Assembly: GCF_012931845.1 (NCBI RefSeq)
Contig: NZ_CP051884.1
Coordinates: 620,001-684,000, forward strand
Length of the DNA: 64,000 bases
Direction of reading: 5' to 3'
From: Cellulomonas taurus
Lineage (GTDB): Bacteria; Actinomycetota; Actinomycetes; Actinomycetales; Cellulomonadaceae
The notes beneath the pieces were generated by a model. That model had not been told where the DNA came from and did not search any database. It saw only the letters and a list, made by a program, of their open reading frames with translations. Position numbers and translations under genes: made by a program. Below are positions 33,405 to 41,854 of this stretch, one piece after another (within the stretch, counting starts at the first letter, position 1; every line of letters starts with the position of its first letter).

Positions 33405-34546
33405 ACCACCCGGTCCAGTCGCTGCCGGGCCCAGCCCCAGTCGCCCGCCTCCGCCCGCGCCCGACCCTCGCGCCCGACCCGCTGCCGGTAGCCCTCGTCG
33501 GTGGCCAGCGCGTCCAGGACCGTCGCCAGCGCCGCCGGGTCGTCCGGCGGGACCGGGATCCCGGCGCCGCCCATCGCCTCCGGGATGCCACCGATCGCCG
33601 AGGCGACCACCGGCACTCCGCTGGCCATCCCCTCCAGCACCGTCAGAGCGAAGGGCTCCGCCCAGCGCGAGGGCACCACCAGCACGTCGGCGGCGCGGAA
33701 CAGCGCGGCGATCCGGGACCGCGGCGTGAAGGGGTGCAGGTGCACCCGGTCGCCGAGCGCCGTCGCGCGGCGGGTCAGGTCCCGCTGGTAGGCGCTCGGC
33801 CCGGCCCCGGCGTCGAAGTTCTGGCTCCCGACCAGGGTCAGGTCCAGATCGGGCCGGGCGAGCCGGAGCACGGCGTCCAGCAGCACATCGGCACCCTTGT
33901 CCGGGATCATCCGCCCGACGAACAGCACCCGCAGCCGCTCACCCCGCCGCGGGTCGGCCCGGGGCCGGAACCGGACGGTGTCCACGCCGTTCGGCACCAC
34001 GCGCAGCCGGTCGTGCAGCGAAGGCGGCAGGTGGTCGGCCGTCTGCTGCGCCAGCGCGGCGCTGACGCAGACGATCGCCGCCGCCCGCTCCAGGGTGCGC
34101 CCGGCCTCGGTGTGGGTGTAGCTGCGCAGCAGCGAGTTGTGCGCGTAGAGCACCGGGGTGTGCCGACCCTCGACCAGTGGCACCGCCTGCGGGGCGTTGT
34201 GCAGCAGCACCACCCCGTCGTCGAGCCGGTTCTGGGTGCGCAGCGCGGCGCGCAGTCCGCGCCGGACACCGGGGCGCGGCAGGCCGAGTCGTCCGGCGGC
34301 GGCGTCCAGGTACCGGTCGGCCCGCGCCGACTCCGGCAGGTCGTACTCCACCGGTACAGCACTCGGGTACCGGTCCGGGTAGGTGCCGCGCGCCACCGCC
34401 ACCCGGGGACGCTCGTCGGACGGCAGCGGTCCGAGGGCGGCGCACAGCCCGTCGACCACGGTCGGGATCGCGGAACCGGTGCGCGGGGAGAAGTGGTCGC
34501 CCGGGGTGAGCAGGTGCAGCTCGGGGCGACGGGGTGGGGTCGTCAT
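33383..34546 (-). CDS. Glycosyltransferase family 4
   Basis: A 387-residue GT-B enzyme. ELHLLTPGDHFSPRTGSAIPTVVDGL opens the acceptor half; VLYAHNSLLRSYTHTEAGRTLERA and VVPNGVDTVRFRP lead to the donor half with VLFVGRMIPDKGADVLLDAVLRL, HLHPFTPRSRIAALFRAADVLVVPS and EPFALTVLEGMASGVPVVASAIGG (E-x7-E). It is translationally coupled (ATGA) to the GT2 gene upstream. Its last bases carry the GGGTGAA half-site described at 33364-33404. Donor unknown; no sign of damage. Confidence 0.9.
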   Translation of the reverse strand: MTTPPRRPELHLLTPGDHFSPRTGSAIPTVVDGLCAALGPLPSDERPRVAVARGTYPDRYPSAVPVEYDLPESARADRYLDAAAGRLGLPRPGVRRGLRAALRTQNRLDDGVVLLHNAPQAVPLVEGRHTPVLYAHNSLLRSYTHTEAGRTLERAAAIVCVSAALAQQTADHLPPSLHDRLRVVPNGVDTVRFRPRADPRRGERLRVLFVGRMIPDKGADVLLDAVLRLARPDLDLTLVGSQNFDAGAGPSAYQRDLTRRATALGDRVHLHPFTPRSRIAALFRAADVLVVPSRWAEPFALTVLEGMASGVPVVASAIGGIPEAMGGAGIPVPPDDPAALATVLDALATDEGYRQRVGREGRARAEAGDWGWARQRLDRVVSPAPVG

Positions 34547-35442
34547 GCCCGGACCACCGCCCGCTGGCTGCGGGGCTGTCGGCCCAGCGCCGCCCAGACG
34601 TCCGCGGCGGGTCCACGCCAGCGCGGCAGGGTCCAGGCGGTGGGCACCGTGGCCAGCGCCCGCAGCCGTTCGCCGACCGGCAACCCGGAGTCGGCCACCC
34701 CGCGCAGCAGCTCCACGCTCACCCGGGTGTGCGGGAAGGCGAAGCGCACCGATGCCTGCGGAGCGTGCCAGGCGACCTGTGCCTGCCCCTGGGCGGAGAA
34801 CTGCTCGGCGTGCCGACGCTGCAGGAACAGCTGTTCGGGTACCAGGGCGAACGGTCCGCGGCAGGCGAGTTCGGTGAGCAGCACCATGTCGTTGCCGACC
34901 ACCGGGCGGATGCCGCGGGTGCTGCGCAGCACCTCGGTCCGGTGCAGCCCGTAGAAGATGTGCGCGGCCTGCGCGGTGAGGAAGTGCCGCATCCGCTGGT
35001 GCGGGGTGGGCTCGTCGCAGGCCAGGTCGGCGTCGTTCAGGTCCTCGATGATCCGGCCCTCGGCGTCGATGATCCGGGTGCGCGGGTAGACCAGCACCGT
35101 GGCCGGGTCGGCGGCGGCGAACACCTCCAGGCAGCGCCGGACGAAGGCGGGGCGACGGATGTCGTCGGCGGCGGCCCAGGTGAAGTACGGGGTGGTCGCC
35201 AGCTCGACCAGGTGGTTGAAGTTCCACGCCCCACCCCGGTTCACCTCCTGCCGGTGGTAGCGGATTCGCGGGTCCTCGGCCGCCGCCGCCCGGCAGATCG
35301 CCTCGGTGCCGTCGGTGGAGGCGTTGTCCGAGATGACGATCTCGATGTCCGGCTCGTCCTGGGCGCGCACCGAGTCGAGTGCGGCGCTCAGGTAGCGCTC
35401 ACCGTTGTAGACGGGGATGCCGACAGTGGCACGGGAAGTCAT
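34543..35442 (-). CDS. Glycosyltransferase family 2
   Basis: A 299-residue GT-A enzyme. VGIPVYNGERYLSAALDSVRAQ, IVISDNASTDGTEAICRAAA and the WAAADDIRRPAFVRRCLEVF region (acidic DD in the place of DxD) define the family 2 fold. The C-terminal part is less conserved and basic (RSQRAVVRA). It is the first gene of the second minus-strand run; upstream is a 194-base gap containing repeat copy B, so the promoter for this run should lie between that repeat and 35443. Confidence 0.9.
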   Translation of the reverse strand: MTSRATVGIPVYNGERYLSAALDSVRAQDEPDIEIVISDNASTDGTEAICRAAAAEDPRIRYHRQEVNRGGAWNFNHLVELATTPYFTWAAADDIRRPAFVRRCLEVFAAADPATVLVYPRTRIIDAEGRIIEDLNDADLACDEPTPHQRMRHFLTAQAAHIFYGLHRTEVLRSTRGIRPVVGNDMVLLTELACRGPFALVPEQLFLQRRHAEQFSAQGQAQVAWHAPQASVRFAFPHTRVSVELLRGVADSGLPVGERLRALATVPTAWTLPRWRGPAADVWAALGRQPRSQRAVVRA

Positions 35443-35501
35443 CGACAGGGTCCTTCCAATTCAGACTGAGCGGGGGCTGGCGTGCGATCCGGAGGCCGGG
35501 T

Positions 35502-35574
35502 CGAGGTCGGCAGTTGGTGCCAGAACCGGGCGGGCGATGTGCCGACCTCAGGCGTGGACTGCCGACTTCGGTCG
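35502..35574 (-). repeat. Composite dispersed repeat, copy B
   Basis: On the minus strand: CCGAAGTCGGCAGT, then CCACGCCTGAGGTCGGCACAT, a roughly 20-base spacer, and the inverted unit AACTGCCGACCTCG. The layout and many flanking bases match copy C (50969) and copy A (20181). The 194-base interval between the glycosidase gene and the GT2 gene holds this repeat, a G-rich tract and no gene. Confidence 0.75.
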
Positions 35575-35576
35575 CG

Positions 35577-35640
35577 GGTGGGGCTGGGGCTGGGGCGGGG
35601 GGTTGGGGTTGGGGCGGGGGTTGGGGGCGTGGGGAGCTAG
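35577..35640 (+). repeat. G-run tract (possible G-quadruplex) after the glycosidase gene
   Basis: At least nine runs of four to six G separated by one to four bases on the plus strand, beginning right beside repeat copy B and running into the glycosidase stop. It could fold as a G-quadruplex or, as C-rich RNA, act as a rut-like site. A mirror arrangement (C-rich tract, then repeat) occurs before copy C at 50883-50968. Confidence 0.6.
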
Positions 35641-38600
35641 GGGGCGGAGGCGGAGAGGTGGAGGAGGGAGAGTGGCCAGGTGGGGGTGGGGGCGACGGGT
35701 TCCCAGGCCGGGAGCAGGCCGCCGTACTGGCCGGAGTAGTTCAGGTCGGGGATCGTCACGCCGCGGGCCGCGGTGCTCGGCACCTGGACCCGGATCGCGG
35801 TCGCCGTCACCGGGTCGAAGTCGACGGCGGTGCTCCGGTCCAGGAACGCACCCGCCACGCCGCCGACCTCCTGCCACTGTCCGTCGACCAGTGCGCTGAC
35901 CGTGTACGCCCGGACGCCCGCGGTGCAGCACCGGATGCCGGCCGAGGTGACGGTGACCCGGCTGATCGTCGTCGGTGCGGGCAACGCGACCTCGACCCAC
36001 GGGCTCACGTCCGGGCCGTCGTCGGTGCGCGGACCCGCCTGCCACGGTGCCGCCTGCGCACCCTCCGCCGTGATCAACGTGCTGGGGTCGGTGCCGGAGG
36101 ACGCGGTGACGGTGCCGCCGGTGAGCAGGTTGCTGGCGGGCAGCAGCGGAGCCGGGCTGGCCACGGTCAGCGTGGCGGCTCCGGTCAGGTACACCGGCGC
36201 GCCGGTGACCGGCAGCGCGACACCCTCCGGTCCGACGTCCAGGGAGCGGGTGCCGCCGTAGAGGTCGGTGACGGTCACGGTGGTCGGGCTCGGCGCGCTG
36301 ACGGTGACCGTGGTGGTCGCATCGGCCGCCCAGACGGCGAGCAGCTGATCCGCGCTGTGCGGTGGGGGCGGCGCGTCGTAGGCCAGCGCCGTCACCGCCC
36401 CGTCCCCGGTGTCCAGCACCCGCGGCGCACCCCGACCGGCCAGCATCCGGTCCACCGTGGCCATCGCCAGGGCGGCCGGCTTCACGAAGGACCCGACCTG
36501 CACCAGCGACCAGGAGAACCCGCCCTCGCCCCAACCACCCTCGCTGAAGAAGTAGGTCCACTCGTCCACCCCGAGCGTGGTCAGCAGCAACCGGGTCCGG
36601 GCCACGTCCTGGGCCTGCTGCCAGTGGTTCGCCGGGCCGTCCGACCACCAGCCGGACTCGGTGTCCCAGATCGCCTTCCCGGCGCAGCTCGGCTCCGCGG
36701 CCAGGGCCTGCCGCAGGGCGGTGATCTGACCGATCGGCCCGGCGCTGCCTTCCTCCTGCCACGACCGGTTGAAGCCGGTGTACGGGTGGATGCCGATCAC
36801 GTCCAGGTGCGCGCAGCCACCGGCGTCGATCAGCTGCTGGTACCAGCCGACCACCACGTTCAGCGCGTTGCCGCCGATCACCCGGGCGGACGGGTCGGCG
36901 GCCCGGACCCCGGCGGCGAAGGGGGCGAGCACCTGCCGGGCGTAGTCACCACCGTCGCCGAAGCCGGTGTTGTTCGGTTCGTTCCACGGCGCCCACTGGT
37001 GGACGAACGGCAGCGCCTGCGCGATCACCCGCACCCAGTCGCCCCAGGTCCCGGCCGCGACCGCCGCACGTTCGGCGTCACCGCCCTGGCCGACCTGGAC
37101 GTACAGCTGCACCCCGGTCCGCGCCGCCGTCGCCGCCGCCTCGGCCAGTCCGTCCGGCAGGGCGTCCAGGTCCAGCCCGGCGGCGCTCGCGGGCGCGGTC
37201 GGGTCCGGCACCAGGCCACCGAAGTCGAGCTGCGCCCGGTAGCTGCCGATCCCCAGCTGGTCGGCCAGCTGCACGCCGCGCAGCGGTCCGGCGCCGCCCC
37301 AGTCGGCGCCCTCCGCCAGTCCGGCCGGGTCGAGGGTCGACGCCGGCGCCCCCACTGCGTAGCGCAGGCAGGTCGCGGTGCGGGTCACCCCGGTGTCGGC
37401 CTCGACCAGCGTCGCGTGCACCTCGTACGCCCCGGGGACGGCGGGCGGCAGGGCCAGGGGCACGGAGCCACCGTCGGCGGGGATGTCCAGGGTGCCCTCG
37501 GTGGGCGTCACGTCCAGGGTCGGGTCACCGGTCACCCGGTAGTGCAGGGTGTAAGCGCCGGACAGCCGGCCCCACTGCGGGTCGACGTCGAAGGTCACCG
37601 CCGGGTCGTCACCGGCCGGGAAGTAGTCGTCGACCGCCGGGGTGCTCAGCCCCAGGCCGTAGCCGAGGCGGTCCATCGTCGACGCGTGGTTCAGGTCCCA
37701 GGTCACCGGCGCGTCCAGCAGCAGGTCGAGCTGGTCGTCGGCCACCCGGCTGAGCTGGAAGCCGTCCTCGGTCGGGGAGACGAACAGCAGCCCGCCGTCG
37801 GTCCGGACCACCGGCGTGAGGTCCGCGAAGGTGAAGGTCGACCCCTGCCCCTGGCCGGAGAGCGCGATCCGCCGCCATACCCCGTCCGGCCCGACCTCGA
37901 CCAGCCGCCAGGTCGGTCCGGCCAGCAGCAGCCCGCCGTCGGCGGCCGTGACTACGCCGGTCGGATGGTCGAGGGTGCTGGCCCGGCCGTTCGACGGGGT
38001 GTCCAGCAACCCGGTGATGCTCAGCCCGGCGGTGCCCTCGGCGTCGTACCGGGTCAGCGTGATCGTCGACGACTGGTCGGCGGCGGCGTCGCTCATCACC
38101 GCCAGCCCACCGTCGTCCAGCGGGAAGAACCGGGGGTAGAAGTCCACCGGGACGCGCGGGCCGTCCGGGTCGACGGTGCCGTCCGCCCGCAGCAGGGCCA
38201 GCCGCGGCGCATCGGTGAAAGCGACCGCCGCCAGTGCGTCGGTGCCCGCCGACCAGCCGATCACCGCGCGCACGTCACCGCGGTCCAGGTCGCCCAGCTG
38301 CCAGGTGACGCCGGGGTCCTGGTCGTCCAGCGCCCAGCCGGCCACGGTGTCCGCGTCGGTCGCGGCCAGCACCGTGCCGTCGTCGGTCAGCGCGAAGGAC
38401 CCGGCGTCGCCGACGTCGACGGCGTCCAGGGCGTGACCGTCGGCGGACCAGCGCTGCACGGTGCCGTCGGTGAGCGTGGCCAGGTAGTCGTCGGTGGCGG
38501 CCAGCGCGCCCGGCACCGCATCCAGCGACGGCACCACGGTCTCGACCCCGGCCATCGGCGCATCGGTGGGCAGCGCCGCGTAGCGGTCGGGGTCGGCGAC

Positions 38601-38750
38601 CCCGCACACCGGCGCGGCGAACTGCCCGGCGGCGGGTGGTTCGACCGCCGCGGCCTCGGACCCGCGGTCGCGCACCAGCACCACGCCGGTGCCGACCAGC
38701 AGCACGCCGATCAGTCCGACCGACCCGATGGCCACCCCCCTGCGGCGCAC
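35637..38750 (-). CDS. Membrane-anchored clan-A glycoside hydrolase with beta-propeller-like and discoidin domains
   Basis: A 1037-residue extracytoplasmic protein. An N-terminal helix (AIGSVGLIGVLLVGTGVVLV) anchors or exports it. Residues 50-370 contain repeated short beta-strand modules (VQRWSADGHALDAVDVGD, FALTDDGTVLAATDADT) like a propeller. An Ig-like region (about 380-460) precedes a TIM-barrel glycosidase at about 475-800, with acid/base Glu591 in WAPWNEPNN and probable nucleophile Glu698 in WDTESGWWSD, 107 residues apart, as in GH39/GH5-like clan A. A discoidin/F5-8C-like carbohydrate-binding domain follows (about 870-1010). Being in the polysaccharide operon, it may trim or release the polymer, as GH39 PslG does for Psl (inference). 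The GTG at 38750 is one base after the Wzm stop codon. Confidence 0.8.
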   Translation of the reverse strand: MRRRGVAIGSVGLIGVLLVGTGVVLVRDRGSEAAAVEPPAAGQFAAPVCGVADPDRYAALPTDAPMAGVETVVPSLDAVPGALAATDDYLATLTDGTVQRWSADGHALDAVDVGDAGSFALTDDGTVLAATDADTVAGWALDDQDPGVTWQLGDLDRGDVRAVIGWSAGTDALAAVAFTDAPRLALLRADGTVDPDGPRVPVDFYPRFFPLDDGGLAVMSDAAADQSSTITLTRYDAEGTAGLSITGLLDTPSNGRASTLDHPTGVVTAADGGLLLAGPTWRLVEVGPDGVWRRIALSGQGQGSTFTFADLTPVVRTDGGLLFVSPTEDGFQLSRVADDQLDLLLDAPVTWDLNHASTMDRLGYGLGLSTPAVDDYFPAGDDPAVTFDVDPQWGRLSGAYTLHYRVTGDPTLDVTPTEGTLDIPADGGSVPLALPPAVPGAYEVHATLVEADTGVTRTATCLRYAVGAPASTLDPAGLAEGADWGGAGPLRGVQLADQLGIGSYRAQLDFGGLVPDPTAPASAAGLDLDALPDGLAEAAATAARTGVQLYVQVGQGGDAERAAVAAGTWGDWVRVIAQALPFVHQWAPWNEPNNTGFGDGGDYARQVLAPFAAGVRAADPSARVIGGNALNVVVGWYQQLIDAGGCAHLDVIGIHPYTGFNRSWQEEGSAGPIGQITALRQALAAEPSCAGKAIWDTESGWWSDGPANHWQQAQDVARTRLLLTTLGVDEWTYFFSEGGWGEGGFSWSLVQVGSFVKPAALAMATVDRMLAGRGAPRVLDTGDGAVTALAYDAPPPPHSADQLLAVWAADATTTVTVSAPSPTTVTVTDLYGGTRSLDVGPEGVALPVTGAPVYLTGAATLTVASPAPLLPASNLLTGGTVTASSGTDPSTLITAEGAQAAPWQAGPRTDDGPDVSPWVEVALPAPTTISRVTVTSAGIRCCTAGVRAYTVSALVDGQWQEVGGVAGAFLDRSTAVDFDPVTATAIRVQVPSTAARGVTIPDLNYSGQYGGLLPAWEPVAPTPTWPLSLLHLSASAP

Positions 38751-38751
38751 C

Positions 38752-39588
38752 TCAGATCACGTCCGCGAAGCCGCGTTCCATCTTCGAGAACACCAGCGCG
38801 CCGGCCACGAACACCCCCACCGACACGACCACCGCCGCGATCAGCTGCCAGGGCGCGGGCTGGGCCAGTCCGAGCAGCGACCAGCGGAAGCCCTCCAGGA
38901 TCCAGGTCAGCGGGTTCAGGTCGAACAGCCAGCGGATGTTCTCGCCCACCGAGCTCAGCGAATAGGCCAGCGGGCTGGCGTACAGCAGTGTCTGCATCGC
39001 GAAGGGCACCACGTAGGCGACATCGCGGAACTGCACCATCAGCGCCGAGCACAGCAGCCCGATCCCGGAGCCGAGCAGGATCACCAGCAGGATCCAGCCC
39101 GGCAGGGCCAGCACCGCCCAGCCCGGGTTGATCCCGTAGACGACCAGCAGACCGACCATCAGCACCGCCGCGACCAGGAAGTCGACCAGCACGCTCAGCA
39201 CCGCCGACAGCGGCACCAGCATCCGGGGGAAGAACACCTTGGACACCAGGGCCTGGTTGTTCACCAGGGAGGGCGCCGCCCGGGTGACGATCCCGTTGAA
39301 CAGCGTCCAGGCCAGCATCCCGGCGAAGGAGAACACGAAGTACGGCACCCCGTCGCTGGACAGGTCGGCGATCTGCCCGAAGACGATGCTGAAGATGCCC
39401 GCGCTGAGCAGTGGTTGCAGGACCACCCAGATCACACCGAGCGCGGTCTGCCGGTAGCGCAGCTTCAGGTCCCGGATGCCGAACCGGGTGAAGACCTCGC
39501 GGGCCTCCCAGAGCTCGCGCCAGCCGGGCAGCGGTAGGCGGCCCGGGGGCGTGATGACGATCGTGCGGGTGGTGGCCACCGCGCTCAC
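38752..39588 (-). CDS. Polysaccharide ABC exporter permease (Wzm/TagG-like)
   Basis: A 278-residue ABC-2 permease with six helices (GVIWVVLQPLLSAGIFSIVFG, YFVFSFAGMLAWTLFNGIV, VDFLVAAVLMVGLLVVYGI and others). The N-terminal LWEAREVFTRFGIRDLKLRYRQTALGVIWVVLQP is the amphipathic coupling region typical of Wzm/TagG/KpsM. The GTG at 39588 overlaps the ATPase stop (GTGA). With that ATPase it should move an undecaprenyl- or lipid-linked polysaccharide across the membrane. Confidence 0.93.
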   Translation of the reverse strand: MSAVATTRTIVITPPGRLPLPGWRELWEAREVFTRFGIRDLKLRYRQTALGVIWVVLQPLLSAGIFSIVFGQIADLSSDGVPYFVFSFAGMLAWTLFNGIVTRAAPSLVNNQALVSKVFFPRMLVPLSAVLSVLVDFLVAAVLMVGLLVVYGINPGWAVLALPGWILLVILLGSGIGLLCSALMVQFRDVAYVVPFAMQTLLYASPLAYSLSSVGENIRWLFDLNPLTWILEGFRWSLLGLAQPAPWQLIAAVVVSVGVFVAGALVFSKMERGFADVI

Positions 39589-40805
39589 CGCCTCTCGTAG
39601 TCGAAGTCGGCCAGCACGAGACCGTTGTCCAGTCCCTCGTCGGAGACGGCGTTCGGGTAGGGCAGCACCGGGTGGATCTCGAACCGGCCGGCGCCCTCGA
39701 AGGAGTCGAGCACCCCGGAGCTGCACACGAACAGGTCCACCGAGTACTCGCCGGGCTTGAGCCACGGTTCCTTGATCGTGAGGGCGATCTTCTGTTCGGT
39801 GCCGGGGTCCAGCCACAGGCCGCCCACCCGGGAATCGCACTGCAGCAGGGTGCTGCCGTTGCGGTCGTTGACGTGCGCGGAGACGAAGTACTTGCCCACG
39901 TAGTCCGGATTGGCCGACACCGTGAACTCGACGGTCTTCGGTTCGACGGTCCGGTACAGCGGGGACGACACCTCCACCGAGGTGATCCGCAGTTCGCCGG
40001 TGCCGGGCCGCCGGTCGATGTCGGTCTGGCTGAGCGAGGCCCGGTCCCGACTGGTCTGGTACAGCTCGATGGCCTCGTCCACATCGCCGTGGTGCAGCAG
40101 CTTGCCGTGCTCCAGGTACAGCGCGGAGCTGCACAGCGCCTTGACGGTCTGGATCTGGTGCGAGACGTACAGCACCGTCCTGCCCTCGGCCGCCACCGCC
40201 CGCATCCGCTCGATGCACTTGGCCTGGAACTCCGCGTCGCCCACCGCCAACACCTCGTCGATGGCGAGGATCTCGGTGTCCAGGTGCGCAGCGACCGCGA
40301 AGGCCAGCCGGACGTACATCCCGGACGAGTAGCGCTTGACCGGGGTGTCCAGAAACTTCTCCACCCCGGAGAACGCCACGATCTCGTCGAAGCGGCGCTG
40401 GATCTCGACCTTGCGCATGCCGAGCAGGGTGCCGTTGAGGTAGACGTTCTCCCGGCCGGTCAGCTCGGGGTGGAAGCCGGTGCCCACCTCCAGCAACGAC
40501 CCGACCCGGCCGCCCAGCTCGATCCGGCCGCGGGTGGGCGCGGCGACCCGGGTCAGGAGTTTGAGCAGCGTCGACTTCCCGGCGCCGTTGCGGCCCAGGA
40601 TGCCGACCGCCGACCCCCACGGGATGTCGAAGTCCAGGTCGTCCAGTGCCCGGAACTCCTCGAACTGCGCCCGGCTCATCGGGTGCCGCATCCGGTGCAG
40701 CAGCGCCTCGGCCGCCGTCACCGGCCGGTCGTCGGAGAGGGCGATCTTGTAGTGCTTGCTCACGCCGGTCGCCCAGATCGCGGGGGTGGCGGGGGTGTCC
40801 GTCAT
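39585..40805 (-). CDS. Polysaccharide ABC exporter ATPase with C-terminal carbohydrate-binding domain (Wzt-like)
   Basis: A 406-residue ATPase. The nucleotide-binding domain (about residues 10-250) has Walker A ILGRNGAGKSTLLK, a Wzt/TagH-type signature RYSSGMYVRLAFAVAAH replacing LSGGQ, Walker B ILAIDEVLAVGD and switch His in YVSHQ. Residues 265-406 form an immunoglobulin-like Wzt_C domain (LRITSVEVSS, VEFTVSANPDYVGKYFVSAHVN, IALTIKEPWLKPGEYSVDLFV). In O9a/O12-type systems that domain recognises the finished, end-modified polymer, so export here may depend on a terminal modification (inference). Coupled by four-base overlaps on both sides. Confidence 0.93.
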   Translation of the reverse strand: MTDTPATPAIWATGVSKHYKIALSDDRPVTAAEALLHRMRHPMSRAQFEEFRALDDLDFDIPWGSAVGILGRNGAGKSTLLKLLTRVAAPTRGRIELGGRVGSLLEVGTGFHPELTGRENVYLNGTLLGMRKVEIQRRFDEIVAFSGVEKFLDTPVKRYSSGMYVRLAFAVAAHLDTEILAIDEVLAVGDAEFQAKCIERMRAVAAEGRTVLYVSHQIQTVKALCSSALYLEHGKLLHHGDVDEAIELYQTSRDRASLSQTDIDRRPGTGELRITSVEVSSPLYRTVEPKTVEFTVSANPDYVGKYFVSAHVNDRNGSTLLQCDSRVGGLWLDPGTEQKIALTIKEPWLKPGEYSVDLFVCSSGVLDSFEGAGRFEIHPVLPYPNAVSDEGLDNGLVLADFDYERR

Positions 40806-41854
40806 CGGCGGGTCTCCAGGGTGTCGAGGTAGAGCCGTTCGTAGGCGTCCGCCACCGCGGTCAGGGCGAAGGTGCGCGAGCGCTCCAGTCCGGCGGCGGT
40901 CAGGCGCGCCCGTCGGTCGGGGTCGGTCAGCACCGCGGTCAGGGCGGTGCCCAGCTCCGGCAGATCGGCGAGCACCGCGGCCCGCCCCTGGTCGGAGACG
41001 TAGCGCGCGCCGACGTTCGGGGTCGCCACCACCGGCAGTCCGGAGGCCATCGCCTCGGCGTAGGGGATGCCGAATCCCTCGTAGGACGACGGCAGGCAGA
41101 ACACCCAGGCGCGGCGGTAGGCGTCGGCGAGCTCGGCGTCCGAGAGCCTGCCCAGCACCCGGATCCCCGCACCATCGACCCCGGCCGGCACGTCCCGACT
41201 GACCATCCACAGTTCGGCATCCGGCACGGCCGGGCGCACCACGGTGCGGAACTGCTCGACCAGGTCCCGGCCGCGCTTGCGCCCGTGCCAGGTGCCGACG
41301 AACAGGATCACCGGGTGGTCGGCGCGCTGGCCGGTGCCCGGCACGAACCGCTCGGTGTCCACCCCGTTCGGCACCACGGCGTGCGACCGCGCCACCCAGC
41401 GCCGGGTCTGCGGTGAGACCACCACCACCCGGTCGGCGACCACCGATGCCAGCACCTCGGTCATCCCGAGCAGCGCCATCCGCAGCTTCTCCTTGGCGCC
41501 GTGGATGTGCTTGGCCTCCTCGAAGCAGCTGCCGTGCACCGTGCGCAGGTGCGCCCGGGTGCGCCGCCGCCACAGCCAGTAGTCGTCGCCGTGCGCGTGC
41601 AGGACGTCGTAGCCGCTGAAGTCCTGACGGCGGACCCGGGTGGCGAACCGGAAGCTGCGCAGGCTCCCGGACATCCGCAGGTGCCGGTGACCGTAGCGGG
41701 CACCCTCCACCGGTGGGCAGTCCGAGAACACGTCCACGGTGTGCCCGCGCCGGGACAGTTCGGTCGCCAGCTCGTGCACCTGGAAGCCGACCCCGATCTT
41801 GGAACCGGAGGGCAGGTAGTAGCTGATCATCGCGATCTTCAGCGGGTCAGCCAC
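40802..41854 (-). CDS. Glycosyltransferase family 4
   Basis: A 350-residue GT-B enzyme. KIAMISYYLPSGSKIGVGFQVHELATELSRRGHTVDV is a clear family 4 N-terminus. The donor half has VILFVGTWHGRKRGRDLVEQF, IRVLGRLSDAELADAYRRAWVFCLPS and YEGFGIPYAEAMASGLPVVATPNVG (E-x7-E). It lies between the WbsX-like gene, which it overlaps by eight bases, and the Wzt-like gene, overlapped by four. Specificity is not predictable. Confidence 0.9.
   Translation of the reverse strand: MADPLKIAMISYYLPSGSKIGVGFQVHELATELSRRGHTVDVFSDCPPVEGARYGHRHLRMSGSLRSFRFATRVRRQDFSGYDVLHAHGDDYWLWRRRTRAHLRTVHGSCFEEAKHIHGAKEKLRMALLGMTEVLASVVADRVVVVSPQTRRWVARSHAVVPNGVDTERFVPGTGQRADHPVILFVGTWHGRKRGRDLVEQFRTVVRPAVPDAELWMVSRDVPAGVDGAGIRVLGRLSDAELADAYRRAWVFCLPSSYEGFGIPYAEAMASGLPVVATPNVGARYVSDQGRAAVLADLPELGTALTAVLTDPDRRARLTAAGLERSRTFALTAVADAYERLYLDTLETRR

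Noticed and set aside
35379..39131. A 1250-codon plus-strand open frame opposite the glycosidase gene
   Set aside because: The opposite strand encodes a signal anchor, a TIM barrel with catalytic Glu residues and a discoidin-like domain; this frame shows only Arg/Gly-rich repeats.
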